Positions 6,776-13,921 of a stretch of 17,444 nt of DNA are shown here, one piece after another. The notes below the pieces were generated by a model, which did not search any database, was not told the origin of the DNA, and saw nothing but the letters and a program-made list of their open reading frames with translations. Location: positions 1 to 17,444 of the forward strand of contig CAMLRG010000115.1 of assembly GCA_946482335.1 (NCBI GenBank). Reading direction: 5' to 3'. Each line of letters starts with the position of its first letter. The first letter of the stretch is position 1. This DNA comes from an uncultured Duganella sp. (GTDB taxonomy: Bacteria > Pseudomonadota > Gammaproteobacteria > Burkholderiales > Burkholderiaceae). The position numbers and the translations under genes were made by a program.

Positions 6776-7888
6776 TTACAGCATGTCGGCGAAGCCGAGG
6801 CGGTCGGTCGTGGCGTGGCGGGCGTCTTCGATGCTGACCCTCTTCTCGGCCAGCAGCTTGCGCAGGCATTCGTTCATGGTGTGGCAGCCCGGCGCGGCTT
6901 TGTGCTCCATCATATTGCGCAAGGCGGCGACGTTGCCGCTTTCGATCACGCCGGCCACTTCGGGATTGACGGTCAGGCTTTCCGTGGCCAGGTAGTAGCG
7001 GTCGCCATCGAGGGCCGGCATCAGCGCCTGGCACAGCACGCCGCGCAAGGCGTGGGCCAGGGCCTGGCGCTGCGGCTCGGTGTTGCCCAGCAGGCGGATC
7101 ATCTTCTGCAGGCCGAGCTCAGTCGAGCGCGCGTGCAGGGAGGCCAGCATCAGCGGGCCGGATTCGGCCAGCGCCAGCGCTTCGTGGGCGGTTTCGCCAT
7201 CGCGGATCTCCCCGATCACGATCACGTCCGGACGCTCGCGCAACGCATCCTTGGCGCCCAGGTCGAACGATTCCACGTCGCCGTCGAAGCCCACTTCACG
7301 CTGGGTGATCACACATTTGCGCTGGGGGATCAGGGTTTCCACCGGGTCTTCGATGGTGATGATGTGGCCCGAACGGTTCTTATTGATCTCGTCCAGCATG
7401 GAGGCGATGGTGGTCGACTTGCCCTGGCAGGTATCGCCGATGATCAGCACCAGGCCGCTCGACAGCTGCGCAAACTTCTCTTCCGTCGGGCGCAGCCCCA
7501 GGGTCGACAGCACCAGCGGCTCCTTGGGGAAGCGGCGGATCACGCAACCCAGGCGCTTTTTGCCCTGGAAGCTGAAACAGTTGGCCCGGATGCGCGCCGT
7601 GTGCAAGTCGATCGCGCGGTCGAAGGCACGGTCCTGGATGCGTTCGCGCCAGTTCGGCTCGACCACTTCAAAGAATTCTTCCAGTTCTTCGCGCGTGATC
7701 GGCGAATCGGTCACCGCCACCAGGCCTTTTGGCTGGCGCAGCAGCAAGGGGCTGTTCTGGTGGATCAGGATGTCTGAAAAGACCAGTTTGGAGTTCAGCA
7801 GGTGCAGGATTTGCTCGACCAGGGTGCCAAAGACGGGATGGTCTTCGTTCTCGATATAGGACAAGGTGCGAATTTGCGAGTGTTCCAT
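6776..7888 (-). CDS. PilT/PilU-like type IV pilus retraction ATPase, divergent paralog
   Basis: 370 residues from ATG 7888 (380 if ATG 7918 is used). Secretion-type ATPase of the PilT/PilU branch, expected at the cytoplasmic base of a type IV pilus. Numbered from 7888: the N-terminal PAS-like part covers about 10-125; Walker A is GDTCQGKS (151-158); the Asp box is IITIEDPVE (177-185); Walker B is DVIVIGEIRDGET (221-233); the His box is MLASLHARST (247-256). Walker A keeps GxxxxGKS but lacks the usual GPTGSGKS core. The C-terminal PilT motif AIRNLIRE reads as ALRNMMEH. No other pilus gene lies nearby, so this is an orphan paralog rather than pilT or pilU of the main cluster. ATG 7888 has GGAGAG 10 bases upstream; ATG 7918 has none. 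Its stop is 5 bases from the convergent cytochrome stop. Confidence 0.85.
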   Translation of the reverse strand: MEHSQIRTLSYIENEDHPVFGTLVEQILHLLNSKLVFSDILIHQNSPLLLRQPKGLVAVTDSPITREELEEFFEVVEPNWRERIQDRAFDRAIDLHTARIRANCFSFQGKKRLGCVIRRFPKEPLVLSTLGLRPTEEKFAQLSSGLVLIIGDTCQGKSTTIASMLDEINKNRSGHIITIEDPVETLIPQRKCVITQREVGFDGDVESFDLGAKDALRERPDVIVIGEIRDGETAHEALALAESGPLMLASLHARSTELGLQKMIRLLGNTEPQRQALAHALRGVLCQALMPALDGDRYYLATESLTVNPEVAGVIESGNVAALRNMMEHKAAPGCHTMNECLRKLLAEKRVSIEDARHATTDRLGFADML

Positions 7889-7961
7889 GGGGCGTCTGCT
7901 CTCCAGATTGGTTCGCATGATTCTATGTCATTTGCTGAATGGAAGGTAAGTGGCAGGGCTA

Positions 7962-7973
7962 CAACAATTGTTG
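7962..7973. repeat. 12-bp perfect palindrome CAACAATTGTTG between divergent genes
   Basis: CAACAATTGTTG is its own reverse complement. It lies in the 234-base intergenic region between the divergent PilT-like gene (starting 7888) and the GIN-domain gene (starting 8123). Such symmetry in a divergent promoter region is typical of an operator for a dimeric regulator, but no regulator is identified. Confidence 0.4.
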
Positions 7974-8122
7974 CAGCACGCCATTCGGCGCCGTGCTGCC
8001 GGCCGGGACGCCGGATTTGCATTCTGTCCCCCGCAGGGAGCAGCCTGTCGCAACAGGGGCGCGGGGTCACGACCGGTTCGCTAGGATGCCAGCATCGAAC
8101 TTTGAAACAAGAGGAGAACACG

Positions 8123-8893
8123 ATGAGAATGTCTGCTGCAGTGCGCAATGCCCTGATTGCCGCTTCCGTTTTTGCCGCCGCCGCACCTGTCGCCATCGTC
8201 TCGGCTTCCCCGCTGGGCTGGTTTGCCGGCGAGCGGGTACAGGGTAATGGCAACATCACCAGGCAGGCACGGGAAGTGTCCAACTTCAACGCCCTCGGCC
8301 TGGGCATGCCGGGCAATGTGGAAGTGCGTATGGGTAATACGGAAAGCGTCACGATCGAGTCGGACGACAATATCCTGCCGCTGATTGAAACCGTGGTGGA
8401 GGATGGCACCCTGAAAATCCGCCCTGCACGCCGCAATCTGCAACTCGACACGCGCAACCTCAAGGTTGTGGTCACAGCCAAAAAGCTGGAGCGCATCTCG
8501 GTCGGCGGTTCCGGCTCGGTCGATGCGGAAGGGCTGCGCGGCGGCCGGCTGTCCTTTGACGTGGGCGGTTCGGGATCCATGAACCTGCGCGATATCGAAG
8601 GCGAATCCGTCACCGTCTCCCTGGGCGGCAGCGGCAACCTGAAGGCGACCGGCTCCGCCGATAAGCTGAAAATATCGATCGGCGGCTCCGGCAAGGTCAG
8701 TACCGGTCAATTGGCCACCCGCGAAGCGGTGGTCAGTATCGGTGGCTCCGGCCAGGCTGTGGTGTGGGCCAAGCAGGCGCTGTCCGTCAGCGTCGCCGGA
8801 TCCGGCGACGTCGGCTATTACGGCGAACCGCAAGTCACCAAGAGCGTCATGGGCTCAGGCAGTGTCAAGCGCCTGGCTGGCGGCCCGAACTAG
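8123..8893 (+). CDS. Secreted GIN-domain protein (DUF2807, head GIN)
   Basis: 256 residues. The signal peptide is about 1-28 (MRMSAAVRNA then a hydrophobic Ala/Val stretch ending IVSA). The mature part is a repeat-built GIN (DUF2807) domain, which in known structures is a right-handed beta-helix-like ladder. The glycine turn GSG recurs about every 16-20 residues: GGSG at 128, 148, 168, 187 and 207, AGSG at 225, MGSG at 243. It is probably periplasmic or surface-exposed. Family function is not established; adhesion or polysaccharide binding is only a guess. The start ATG 8123 is well supported by GAGGAG 6 bases upstream, and the signal peptide begins exactly there. A GC-rich hairpin follows the stop. 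Confidence 0.88.
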   Translation: MRMSAAVRNALIAASVFAAAAPVAIVSASPLGWFAGERVQGNGNITRQAREVSNFNALGLGMPGNVEVRMGNTESVTIESDDNILPLIETVVEDGTLKIRPARRNLQLDTRNLKVVVTAKKLERISVGGSGSVDAEGLRGGRLSFDVGGSGSMNLRDIEGESVTVSLGGSGNLKATGSADKLKISIGGSGKVSTGQLATREAVVSIGGSGQAVVWAKQALSVSVAGSGDVGYYGEPQVTKSVMGSGSVKRLAGGPN

Positions 8894-8908
8894 GCAAGAC
8901 TTCCTCCC

Positions 8909-8937
8909 GGCCCGTGTCGCCGCTGGCTTCACGGGCC
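8909..8937. terminator. Hairpin between convergent GIN and PCu(A)C genes
   Basis: GGCCCGTG (8909-8916) and CACGGGCC (8930-8937) form a perfect 8-bp stem with a 13-base loop, 15 bases after the GIN stop. Only a weak T run (ACTTT) follows, so it is a possible bidirectional terminator or mRNA 3' end stabiliser. Confidence 0.45.
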
Positions 8938-9024
8938 ACTTTCCTCCAGCACATCCTGCAGTTCTTCCCCGGCGAGCAGCCGGCTCAGCCAGCGTTCCAA
9001 CCGCGCGCCCGCCGGTTTGCCTGC

Positions 9025-9471
9025 TCAGGGCTTGGGGGCGACGTAGGACAAAGGTTTGACCGGCACCTGTATGTCGACCGTTTCGCGCTTCTTGTCCTTC
9101 TTCTGGAATACCAGCGTCATGGGTACTTTGTCGCCGGCCTTCATCTGGCGCTTCAGGTCCATCATCATGATGTGGTAGCCGCCGGATGCCAGCGCCACCG
9201 TCTTCCCGGCCGGGAGCTCGATGCCATCGACCGCCGACATCATCATGCGGTCGCCCTGCATCGACATCTGGTGGATTTCAACGATGCCGGCGGCTGGCGT
9301 GCGCACTTCGACCAGGCGCGCATCCTGCGCCGAGAGCAGTTCCATGAAGGCACCGGTTGCCTGGGCGGCAGGCACGGTGGCGCGGATCCACGGCTCGCGG
9401 ACGGAAACTTGTGCCGCGGCGGAAGCGGCGATGGCGCACGCAGCGGCGAACGCGAAGAACTGCTTTTTCAT
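9025..9471 (-). CDS. Periplasmic copper chaperone, PCu(A)C family
   Basis: 148 residues with a signal peptide (about 1-20, MKKQFFAFAA...ASAAA). The PCu(A)C copper-binding pattern is clear: H67-Q-M69, then a Met cluster M76-M78, then H100 and M102-M104 in GGYHIMMMDLK. This matches the H(M)x10Mx21HxM signature that binds Cu(I). Such proteins deliver copper to the CuA/CuB centres of cytochrome oxidase or buffer periplasmic copper. The start ATG 9471 follows AAGGAG with 6 bases of spacing. It lies 34 bases after the DUF2946 gene, as last gene of the purU-yaeQ-M48-DUF2946 run; DUF2946 proteins often accompany copper genes. The frame stays open for 31 more codons after the TGA, see findings. Confidence 0.92.
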   Translation of the reverse strand: MKKQFFAFAAACAIAASAAAQVSVREPWIRATVPAAQATGAFMELLSAQDARLVEVRTPAAGIVEIHQMSMQGDRMMMSAVDGIELPAGKTVALASGGYHIMMMDLKRQMKAGDKVPMTLVFQKKDKKRETVDIQVPVKPLSYVAPKP

Positions 9472-9505
9472 TTTTCACTCCTTGATTCGTTAAATGGGGA
9501 CGGAA

Positions 9506-9928
9506 TCAGGCGTGTGCGGGAGGTCCTCGCGGATTTGCCGCCGGCCACGCCGCAAGCAATCGCGGCGAATGGTAGAACAGGGGTGGCCGCGATAGCGCGC
9601 CATCGAGCGGCAAGGGCAGCGCCGTGGTGGCAGGAGGCAGCCCGAACCAGCCCGCGTGCGGCAGGCAGTAGGGGCAGCCATCCATTGTTGCGATGGTCTG
9701 CCCTGCCGGCTGCGGCTTGCTGCGGTCGGTCGCCGCCAGGAAAGTGGCTGCATCGAGATCGCCAACGCCTGTGACGCGTGTGCCGTCGTTCAGGCAAATC
9801 TCCCAGCTGCGCGGTTTGCCGTTGACGGCGTGCGAAATCGCCGGTGCGAGCGCGTTCATCAATATGGCGAAGCACGCAATCCATATCCAGCGCAGGCGGG
9901 TCGACGATGACATTGGCATGGCCGGCAT
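9506..9928 (-). CDS. DUF2946-like small Cys-containing exported protein
   Basis: 140 residues. An N-terminal hydrophobic segment (about 12-34, WIWIACFAILMNALAPAISHA) looks like a signal peptide or anchor. A short region with C45 (WEICLNDGT) follows, then the motif CPYCLPH (C85, C88, H91), and a Pro/Leu-rich tail. The pattern of one cysteine in an ICxxDG context plus a later CxxC-xx-H fits the DUF2946 family, which commonly neighbours copper-handling genes; here the PCu(A)C chaperone follows. A metal-binding role is inferred from the Cys/His pattern. The start ATG 9928 is 6 bases after the M48 stop with AGG just upstream; ATGs at 9919 and 9913 are alternatives. Confidence 0.72.
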   Translation of the reverse strand: MPAMPMSSSTRLRWIWIACFAILMNALAPAISHAVNGKPRSWEICLNDGTRVTGVGDLDAATFLAATDRSKPQPAGQTIATMDGCPYCLPHAGWFGLPPATTALPLPLDGALSRPPLFYHSPRLLAAWPAANPRGPPAHA

Positions 9929-9934
9929 TATAGC

Positions 9935-10675
9935 CTAGCGCCCTGCTTCGAGCTGGGCTGCCAGCTCGCGCGCGGCCCGCGCCCGCAGCGCCGGCGCCGG
10001 ATGGTAGATGGTGCCGAAAGTCGGCGTGTGGCTGTTGCGTTCGAGTTTGCGGAAAAAGCGCGCCAGCGCGGAGGGCGTCCAGCCCGCGCGCGCGGCCAGG
10101 CGCATACCCTCGCGGTCCGCCTCGCCTTCCTGCGCGGAATTGAAGGGCGCCAGCTTGCGCATCAGGGGCCCGTCATTGTCGGTGGCATGTTCCAGTTCCG
10201 CGAACGGCCGCGTGGCCCAGTGCGGTTCCAGCCGTATGGCTTCCTCATGCTCCCGCAGGTTGTGCTGCAAGACGGCGTGGGAAATTTCGTGCGCCAGCAT
10301 CATGGCCAGTTCCGCATCATTCAGCCCAAGCCGCTCCACGAAGGGCGCGCCAACCAGCAGCTTGCCGCCGGCCATGGCAAAAGCGTTTTCCTCTTCGTCG
10401 GAAGTGGTGTGCAATTCCCAGTCCCAGCCGGCGGATTCGGGATAATCGCGCTTGGCCTGCTCGACCAGCGGCCAGGCAATGGCGGCCACGCGCGCCGCGA
10501 AGCGCGCATTGTCGTCCAGCCTGTGCCCGGCGCGCAGCCCGGCCAGGTGTTTTTCGTAAAGCTTGGCCGCGCCGGCCATGACCTCGGCCTGGGTCACCGC
10601 TTGCGCCGCCCCGGACATGGCGCCGCCAAGCAGGAGCCAGGCGGCGCAGGTCACGGTGGCGGCGGCGCGGCGCAT
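9935..10675 (-). CDS. Exported M48-family zinc metallopeptidase
   Basis: 246 residues with a signal peptide (about 1-26, ending SGAAQA). The zinc site HEISH (H129, E130, H133) is present. The third ligand E183 is in EGEADREGM, the M48 (Ste24/HtpX/BepA-like) third-ligand motif. No membrane segments follow, so this is a soluble periplasmic peptidase of the BepA/LoiP/YcaL type, likely in envelope protein quality control. No TPR repeats are present, unlike BepA. The ATG is one base after the yaeQ stop (TGATATG) with GGAAG 7 bases upstream, so it is co-translated with yaeQ. The substrate is unknown. Confidence 0.9.
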   Translation of the reverse strand: MRRAAATVTCAAWLLLGGAMSGAAQAVTQAEVMAGAAKLYEKHLAGLRAGHRLDDNARFAARVAAIAWPLVEQAKRDYPESAGWDWELHTTSDEEENAFAMAGGKLLVGAPFVERLGLNDAELAMMLAHEISHAVLQHNLREHEEAIRLEPHWATRPFAELEHATDNDGPLMRKLAPFNSAQEGEADREGMRLAARAGWTPSALARFFRKLERNSHTPTFGTIYHPAPALRARAARELAAQLEAGR

Positions 10676-10676
10676 A

Positions 10677-11213
10677 TCAGGGCTTCCACACCTCGCGCGG
10701 AATCTCCACGGTGGTGCTGCCGTCGGTCAGCCAGATCTGGCCGTCCTGGATGGTGCATTGCAGCTGCATGGTGCGCTGGGCCATCTTTTCCAGCGCGGCG
10801 CTGGCTTCGGCATCGATGTTGACCACGCTGACATTCTTGGCGCGGTCGATCTTGCCTGCCAGCTGCTTCCACCACACGTGCGAAGCGGAACTGTAGGAGT
10901 ACACCATCACCTGATCCGAACGGCCGGCCGCCTTCAGGATGCGGCGCTCGTCAGGCTGGCCGACTTCGATCCACAGTTGGATCGCGCCGGTCAAGTCCAT
11001 CTGCCACAGGTCCGGCTCCTCGGTATCGGAGATGCCTTTGGCGTTCACCAACGCCTCGTCGGCGTGGATGGCGAAAGCCACGATGCGCACCATCAGGCGC
11101 TCATCGGTCTCGGACGGGTGGCGCGCCAGGGTCAGCGCATGCGTTGCATAGTAGTTGCGGTCCATGTCGGCGATCGACAGTTCCGCCTTATAAATCGTAG
11201 ATTTCAGTGCCAT
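10677..11213 (-). CDS. yaeQ: YaeQ family protein
   Basis: 178 residues, full family length. The YaeQ signature runs throughout: MALKSTIYKAELSIADMDRNYY at the start, RHPSETDERLMVRIVAFAIHA in the middle, EEPDLWQMDLTGAIQLWIEVGQP, and a C-terminal WLTDGSTTVEI. YaeQ has a PD-(D/E)xK nuclease-like fold. Its molecular role is unsettled, and older work linked it to haemolysin (RfaH-type) transcription. It lies 6 bases after the purU stop and 1 base before the M48 gene, inside a five-gene minus-strand run. No strong Shine-Dalgarno sequence is visible before ATG 11213. Confidence 0.93.
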   Translation of the reverse strand: MALKSTIYKAELSIADMDRNYYATHALTLARHPSETDERLMVRIVAFAIHADEALVNAKGISDTEEPDLWQMDLTGAIQLWIEVGQPDERRILKAAGRSDQVMVYSYSSASHVWWKQLAGKIDRAKNVSVVNIDAEASAALEKMAQRTMQLQCTIQDGQIWLTDGSTTVEIPREVWKP

Positions 11214-11219
11214 TGCTAA

Positions 11220-12089
11220 TTACTTGAAGATCACAGTACGGTCGCCATTCAACAGGATGCGGTGCTCGACGAACCATTTCACCGCGCGTGCCAACACCAC
11301 GCATTCGACGTCGCGGCCAATGGCGGTCAACGCATCCGAATCCATGGCATGGTCGACGCGTTCCACATCCTGTTCGATGATCGGGCCTTCATCCAGGTCG
11401 CCGGTCACGAAGTGGGCGGTGGCGCCGATCAGCTTCACGCCGCGCTTGTGCGCCTGGGCATACGGCTTGGCGCCTTTGAAGCTGGGCAGGAAGGAGTGGT
11501 GGATATTGATCGCCTTGCCTTTCAGGCGCTCGCACATCGATGGCGACAGGATTTGCATATAGCGCGCCAGCACCACCAGATCCACCTGGTGGGTTTCCAT
11601 CAATTCGACGATGCGCGCTTCCTGCGCCAGCTTGGCCGCTTCCGGCGCGCCGGTCGCCAGCGGCAAGTGGTGGAACGGGATGTTGTAGCTGGCCGCCAGC
11701 TGGTAATAGTCCATGTGGTTGGACACGATGGCCGGGATCTCGACCGGCAAGAGCCCGCTCTTGTAGCGGAACAGCAAGTCGTTCAGGCAGTGGCCGATCT
11801 TGGACACCATCAGCATCACGCGCGGCTTGGCATGGGCATCGTGCAGCGCCCAATCCATCGCCATGGTTGCCGCCAGCCGGGCGAAATCCTCGCGCAATTG
11901 CGCGTCGCTGACCGCCGCATCTTCGCGCGCAAAGTGCACGCGCATGAAAAAGCGTTGCGTTTCCGCGTCGCCGAACTGGGCGGAATCGATGATGTTGCAA
12001 CCATGCTCAGCCAGGAATCCAGACACACGATGGACGATGCCGCGCTGGTCGTGGCAGGAGAGCGTGAGGATGTATTCTGGATGATTCAT
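11220..12089 (-). CDS. purU: Formyltetrahydrofolate deformylase
   Basis: 289 residues. Hydrolyses 10-formyl-THF to formate and THF, feeding formate to purine synthesis and balancing the one-carbon pool. The N-terminal ACT domain (about 5-85, ILTLSCHDQRGIVHRVSGFLAEHGCNI) senses Met/Gly in characterised enzymes. The formyltransferase-like domain covers about 90-270 with the catalytic triad N195, H197 (INIHHSFLP) and D233 (GDLDEGPII). The length matches the family. The start has only a weak GAAAG. It is first in the minus-strand run purU-yaeQ-M48-DUF2946-PCu(A)C, and divergent from the MDR oxidoreductase gene across about 107 bases that contain an inverted repeat. Confidence 0.96.
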   Translation of the reverse strand: MNHPEYILTLSCHDQRGIVHRVSGFLAEHGCNIIDSAQFGDAETQRFFMRVHFAREDAAVSDAQLREDFARLAATMAMDWALHDAHAKPRVMLMVSKIGHCLNDLLFRYKSGLLPVEIPAIVSNHMDYYQLAASYNIPFHHLPLATGAPEAAKLAQEARIVELMETHQVDLVVLARYMQILSPSMCERLKGKAINIHHSFLPSFKGAKPYAQAHKRGVKLIGATAHFVTGDLDEGPIIEQDVERVDHAMDSDALTAIGRDVECVVLARAVKWFVEHRILLNGDRTVIFK

Positions 12090-12132
12090 GGCACTTTCAG
12101 TTCTTGGACGGGACAGTATTGTCGCATGAACA

Positions 12133-12148
12133 TTGCCACGGCTGGCAA
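12133..12148. repeat. Inverted repeat TTGCCA-CGGC-TGGCAA in a divergent promoter region
   Basis: Perfect 6-bp arms with a 4-base spacer, between divergent purU (start 12089) and the oxidoreductase (start 12197). The left arm could also be the -35 (TTGCCA) of a plus-strand promoter with TAGAAT at 12158-12163, though the 19-base spacing is long. It is a candidate operator. Confidence 0.4.
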
Positions 12149-12196
12149 AATACAGAATAGAATGACCGTACTATTTTCTTAACCCAAGGAGACATC

Positions 12197-13207
12197 ATGG
12201 AGAATACGCAGTTCCGCCTCGCCGCCCGTCCGGTCGGCCTGCCCAAGGACAGCGACTGGCAGCTCACCCGGGAGCCGGTGCGCGAACTGGCCGACGGCGA
12301 AGTGCTGGTCAAGACGCGCTACCTGTCGCTCGACCCTGCCATGCGCGGCTGGATGAACGATGCCAAATCCTATATCCGCCCGGTCGGCATCGGCGAAGTC
12401 ATGCGCGCCGGCGGCCTGGGCGAAGTGATCGCCTCCAAATCGCCACGCTTTGCCGTGGGCGACCAGGTCGGCGGCGGCTTCGGCGTGCAGCAATACTGGA
12501 TCGGCGCGGCCGACGACCGCCACGCCGCCCTGCACAAGATCGATACCCGCCTGGCGCCGGCCACCACCTGGCTCAACACCCTCGGCATGCCAGGCATGAC
12601 GGCCTACTTCGGCCTGCTCGAGGTCGGCCAGCCGAAAGCCGGCGACACCGTCGTGGTATCCGGCGCGGCCGGCGCCGTCGGCCAGACGGTCGGCCAAGTG
12701 GCCAAACAGCTCGGCTGCCGCGTGGTCGGCATTGCCGGCGGCAAGGAGAAATGCGCCTTCGTGGTCGACGAACTCGGCTTCGACGCCTGCATCGATTACA
12801 AGGGCGGCGACGTGCGTGCCGGCCTGAAGGAACACTGTCCAAATGGCGTTGACGTATACTTTGACAACGTTGGTGGCGACATCCTCGACATCGTTCTCAC
12901 GCGCATCAACCTGAAGGCCCGCATCGTGATCTGCGGCGCAATTTCGCAGTACAACAACACGACGCCGGTCAAAGGGCCCGCCAACTATCTGTCCTTGCTG
13001 GTGAACCGCGCGCGCATGGAAGGCATGGTCGTGTTCGACTACGCCGACCGCTACCACGTAGCCGTTGCCGCGCTCGGCAAATGGCTGCAGGAAGGCAAGA
13101 TCAAAAGCCGGGAAGACGTGGTGCAAGGCATCGAACAATTCCCGCAGGCGTTGACCATGCTGTTCGAAGGCAAGAACTTCGGCAAGCTGGTGCTGCAGGT
13201 CGCCTGA
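12197..13207 (+). CDS. NADP-dependent oxidoreductase, MDR superfamily (CurA / leukotriene-B4-dehydrogenase-like)
   Basis: 336 residues, zinc-free medium-chain reductase that probably reduces alpha,beta-unsaturated carbonyls with NADPH. The N-terminal GroES-like domain includes YLSLDPAMRGWMND (about 42-55) and GVQQYWIG (about 96-103). The family signature GMPGMTAYFGLLEVG is at 130-144. The Rossmann nucleotide site is SGAAGAVGQTVGQVAKQLG (155-173), with GGKEK (181-185) as likely NADP phosphate contact. VYFDNVGGDILD and GAISQYN are also typical of CurA/YncB-type enzymes. No structural zinc cysteines are visible. The Shine-Dalgarno AAGGAG precedes ATG 12197 by 6 bases. It is followed by stress-type genes (hemerythrin, KGG), which suggests, but does not show, a detoxification role. 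Confidence 0.92.
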   Translation: MENTQFRLAARPVGLPKDSDWQLTREPVRELADGEVLVKTRYLSLDPAMRGWMNDAKSYIRPVGIGEVMRAGGLGEVIASKSPRFAVGDQVGGGFGVQQYWIGAADDRHAALHKIDTRLAPATTWLNTLGMPGMTAYFGLLEVGQPKAGDTVVVSGAAGAVGQTVGQVAKQLGCRVVGIAGGKEKCAFVVDELGFDACIDYKGGDVRAGLKEHCPNGVDVYFDNVGGDILDIVLTRINLKARIVICGAISQYNNTTPVKGPANYLSLLVNRARMEGMVVFDYADRYHVAVAALGKWLQEGKIKSREDVVQGIEQFPQALTMLFEGKNFGKLVLQVA

Positions 13208-13219
13208 TCGCCCCCTTGC

Positions 13220-13258
13220 GGCTCCTTTGCGCGGCCAAACCGATGCAGCGAAGGAGCC
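13220..13258 (+). promoter_or_regulatory. Hairpin that buries the hemerythrin gene's ribosome binding site
   Basis: GGCTCCTTTGC (13220-13230) pairs with GCGAAGGAGCC (13248-13258): 11 pairs including one U.G. A small CGG/CCG stem (13232-13234, 13240-13242) lies in the 17-base loop. The Shine-Dalgarno AAGGAG (13251-13256) lies wholly in the 3' arm, 3 bases before ATG 13262. No U tract follows, so this is not an intrinsic terminator. It looks like translational control, for instance a thermosensor. Confidence 0.55.
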
Positions 13259-13261
13259 AGC

Positions 13262-13807
13262 ATGAGCCAGCAAAAACAGAACGCCACGGCCAGCGATGCC
13301 GTGGCGCTACTTACCACCGACCACGACAAGGTCAAAAAACTTTTCCGCGAGTTCGAAAAATGCGACGCCTCGCACCAGGGCTTGAAACACGACCTGGCGC
13401 AGCAGATCTGCATGGACTTGACCATTCACGCCACCATCGAGGAAGAAATCTTCTACCCCGCGGTGCGTGCCGAAACCGGCGACCAGAAGCAGGTCGACGA
13501 AGCACTGGAAGAACACGCCACCATCAAGGAACTGGTGGGCCACATCCGCGGCATGGCCACCGGCGACAGTGAACTCGATGGCGCCGTGCAAAAATTGCGC
13601 GAATGCGTTGAGCACCATGTGGCCGAAGAAGAGCAGGAAATGTTCCCGCGCGTGCGGCAAACCGACGCCAACCTGACCGAACTGTGCGAGCAGTTGCAGG
13701 ACCGTAAGGAAGAACTGGAGCACGACTTCGGCGCGACACCCGTGCGCGGCAACAATACCGCCGAGGCCGAAGGCGAGCGCTCCGCCACCGGTCAAGCCGG
13801 CTCCTGA
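13262..13807 (+). CDS. Hemerythrin (HHE) domain-containing protein
   Basis: 181 residues. An all-helical HHE cation-binding domain (about 12-135) has the expected ligands of a di-iron site: H21 (TTDHDKV), H56 and E60 (IHATIEEEIFYP), H85 (EEHATIKE), H118/H119 with E122-E124 (VEHHVAEEEQEMFP). The tail after 150 is polar and probably disordered. Such proteins bind oxygen or NO, store iron or act in oxidative and nitrosative stress; the exact role here is open. It is cytosolic, with no signal peptide. The start ATG 13262 follows AAGGAG, which is sequestered in the hairpin at 13220-13258. It is followed by the KGG stress gene on the same strand. Confidence 0.9.
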   Translation: MSQQKQNATASDAVALLTTDHDKVKKLFREFEKCDASHQGLKHDLAQQICMDLTIHATIEEEIFYPAVRAETGDQKQVDEALEEHATIKELVGHIRGMATGDSELDGAVQKLRECVEHHVAEEEQEMFPRVRQTDANLTELCEQLQDRKEELEHDFGATPVRGNNTAEAEGERSATGQAGS

Positions 13808-13838
13808 GGCGAAAAAAAAGTTTGAACTTTACTGCCGG

Positions 13839-13921
13839 CCTCCCCTCAAAGCCCAAGAAGCAGCCACGAGACTGCTTCCGGCCCGGGCCCGCGCCCGGAT
13901 GTTGGGGCACTTTGAGGGAGG
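13839..13921 (+). promoter_or_regulatory. Multi-branched 5' UTR structure closing on the KGG gene's Shine-Dalgarno
   Basis: The outer stem pairs CCTCCCCTCAAAG (13839-13851) with CTTTGAGGGAGG (13910-13921): 12 pairs with one bulged C. It continues as CCCAA/TTGGG (13852-13856 with 13902-13906) across a GCA bulge. The junction holds two hairpins. One is GAAGCAG/CTGCTTC (13857-13863, 13872-13878). The other is CCGGGC/GCCCGG (13883-13888, 13893-13898). The Shine-Dalgarno GGAGGT (13917-13922) is locked in the outer stem, 5 bases from ATG 13928. No U tract follows, so it is not a terminator. It is best read as a cis-acting translational control element (thermosensor or ligand- or protein-binding); the trigger is unknown. 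Confidence 0.6.

Noticed and set aside
8470..8880. DNA tandem repeat in the GIN gene
   Set aside because: The GGSG turns recur at protein level with 16-20 residue spacing, but the DNA between them is diverged. It is a structural protein repeat, not a DNA repeat array.
13811..13830. A-rich run with AAAGTT/AACTTT as terminator of the hemerythrin gene
   Set aside because: The stem is AT-only with a 2-base loop and no T tract after it on the plus strand, too weak to call.
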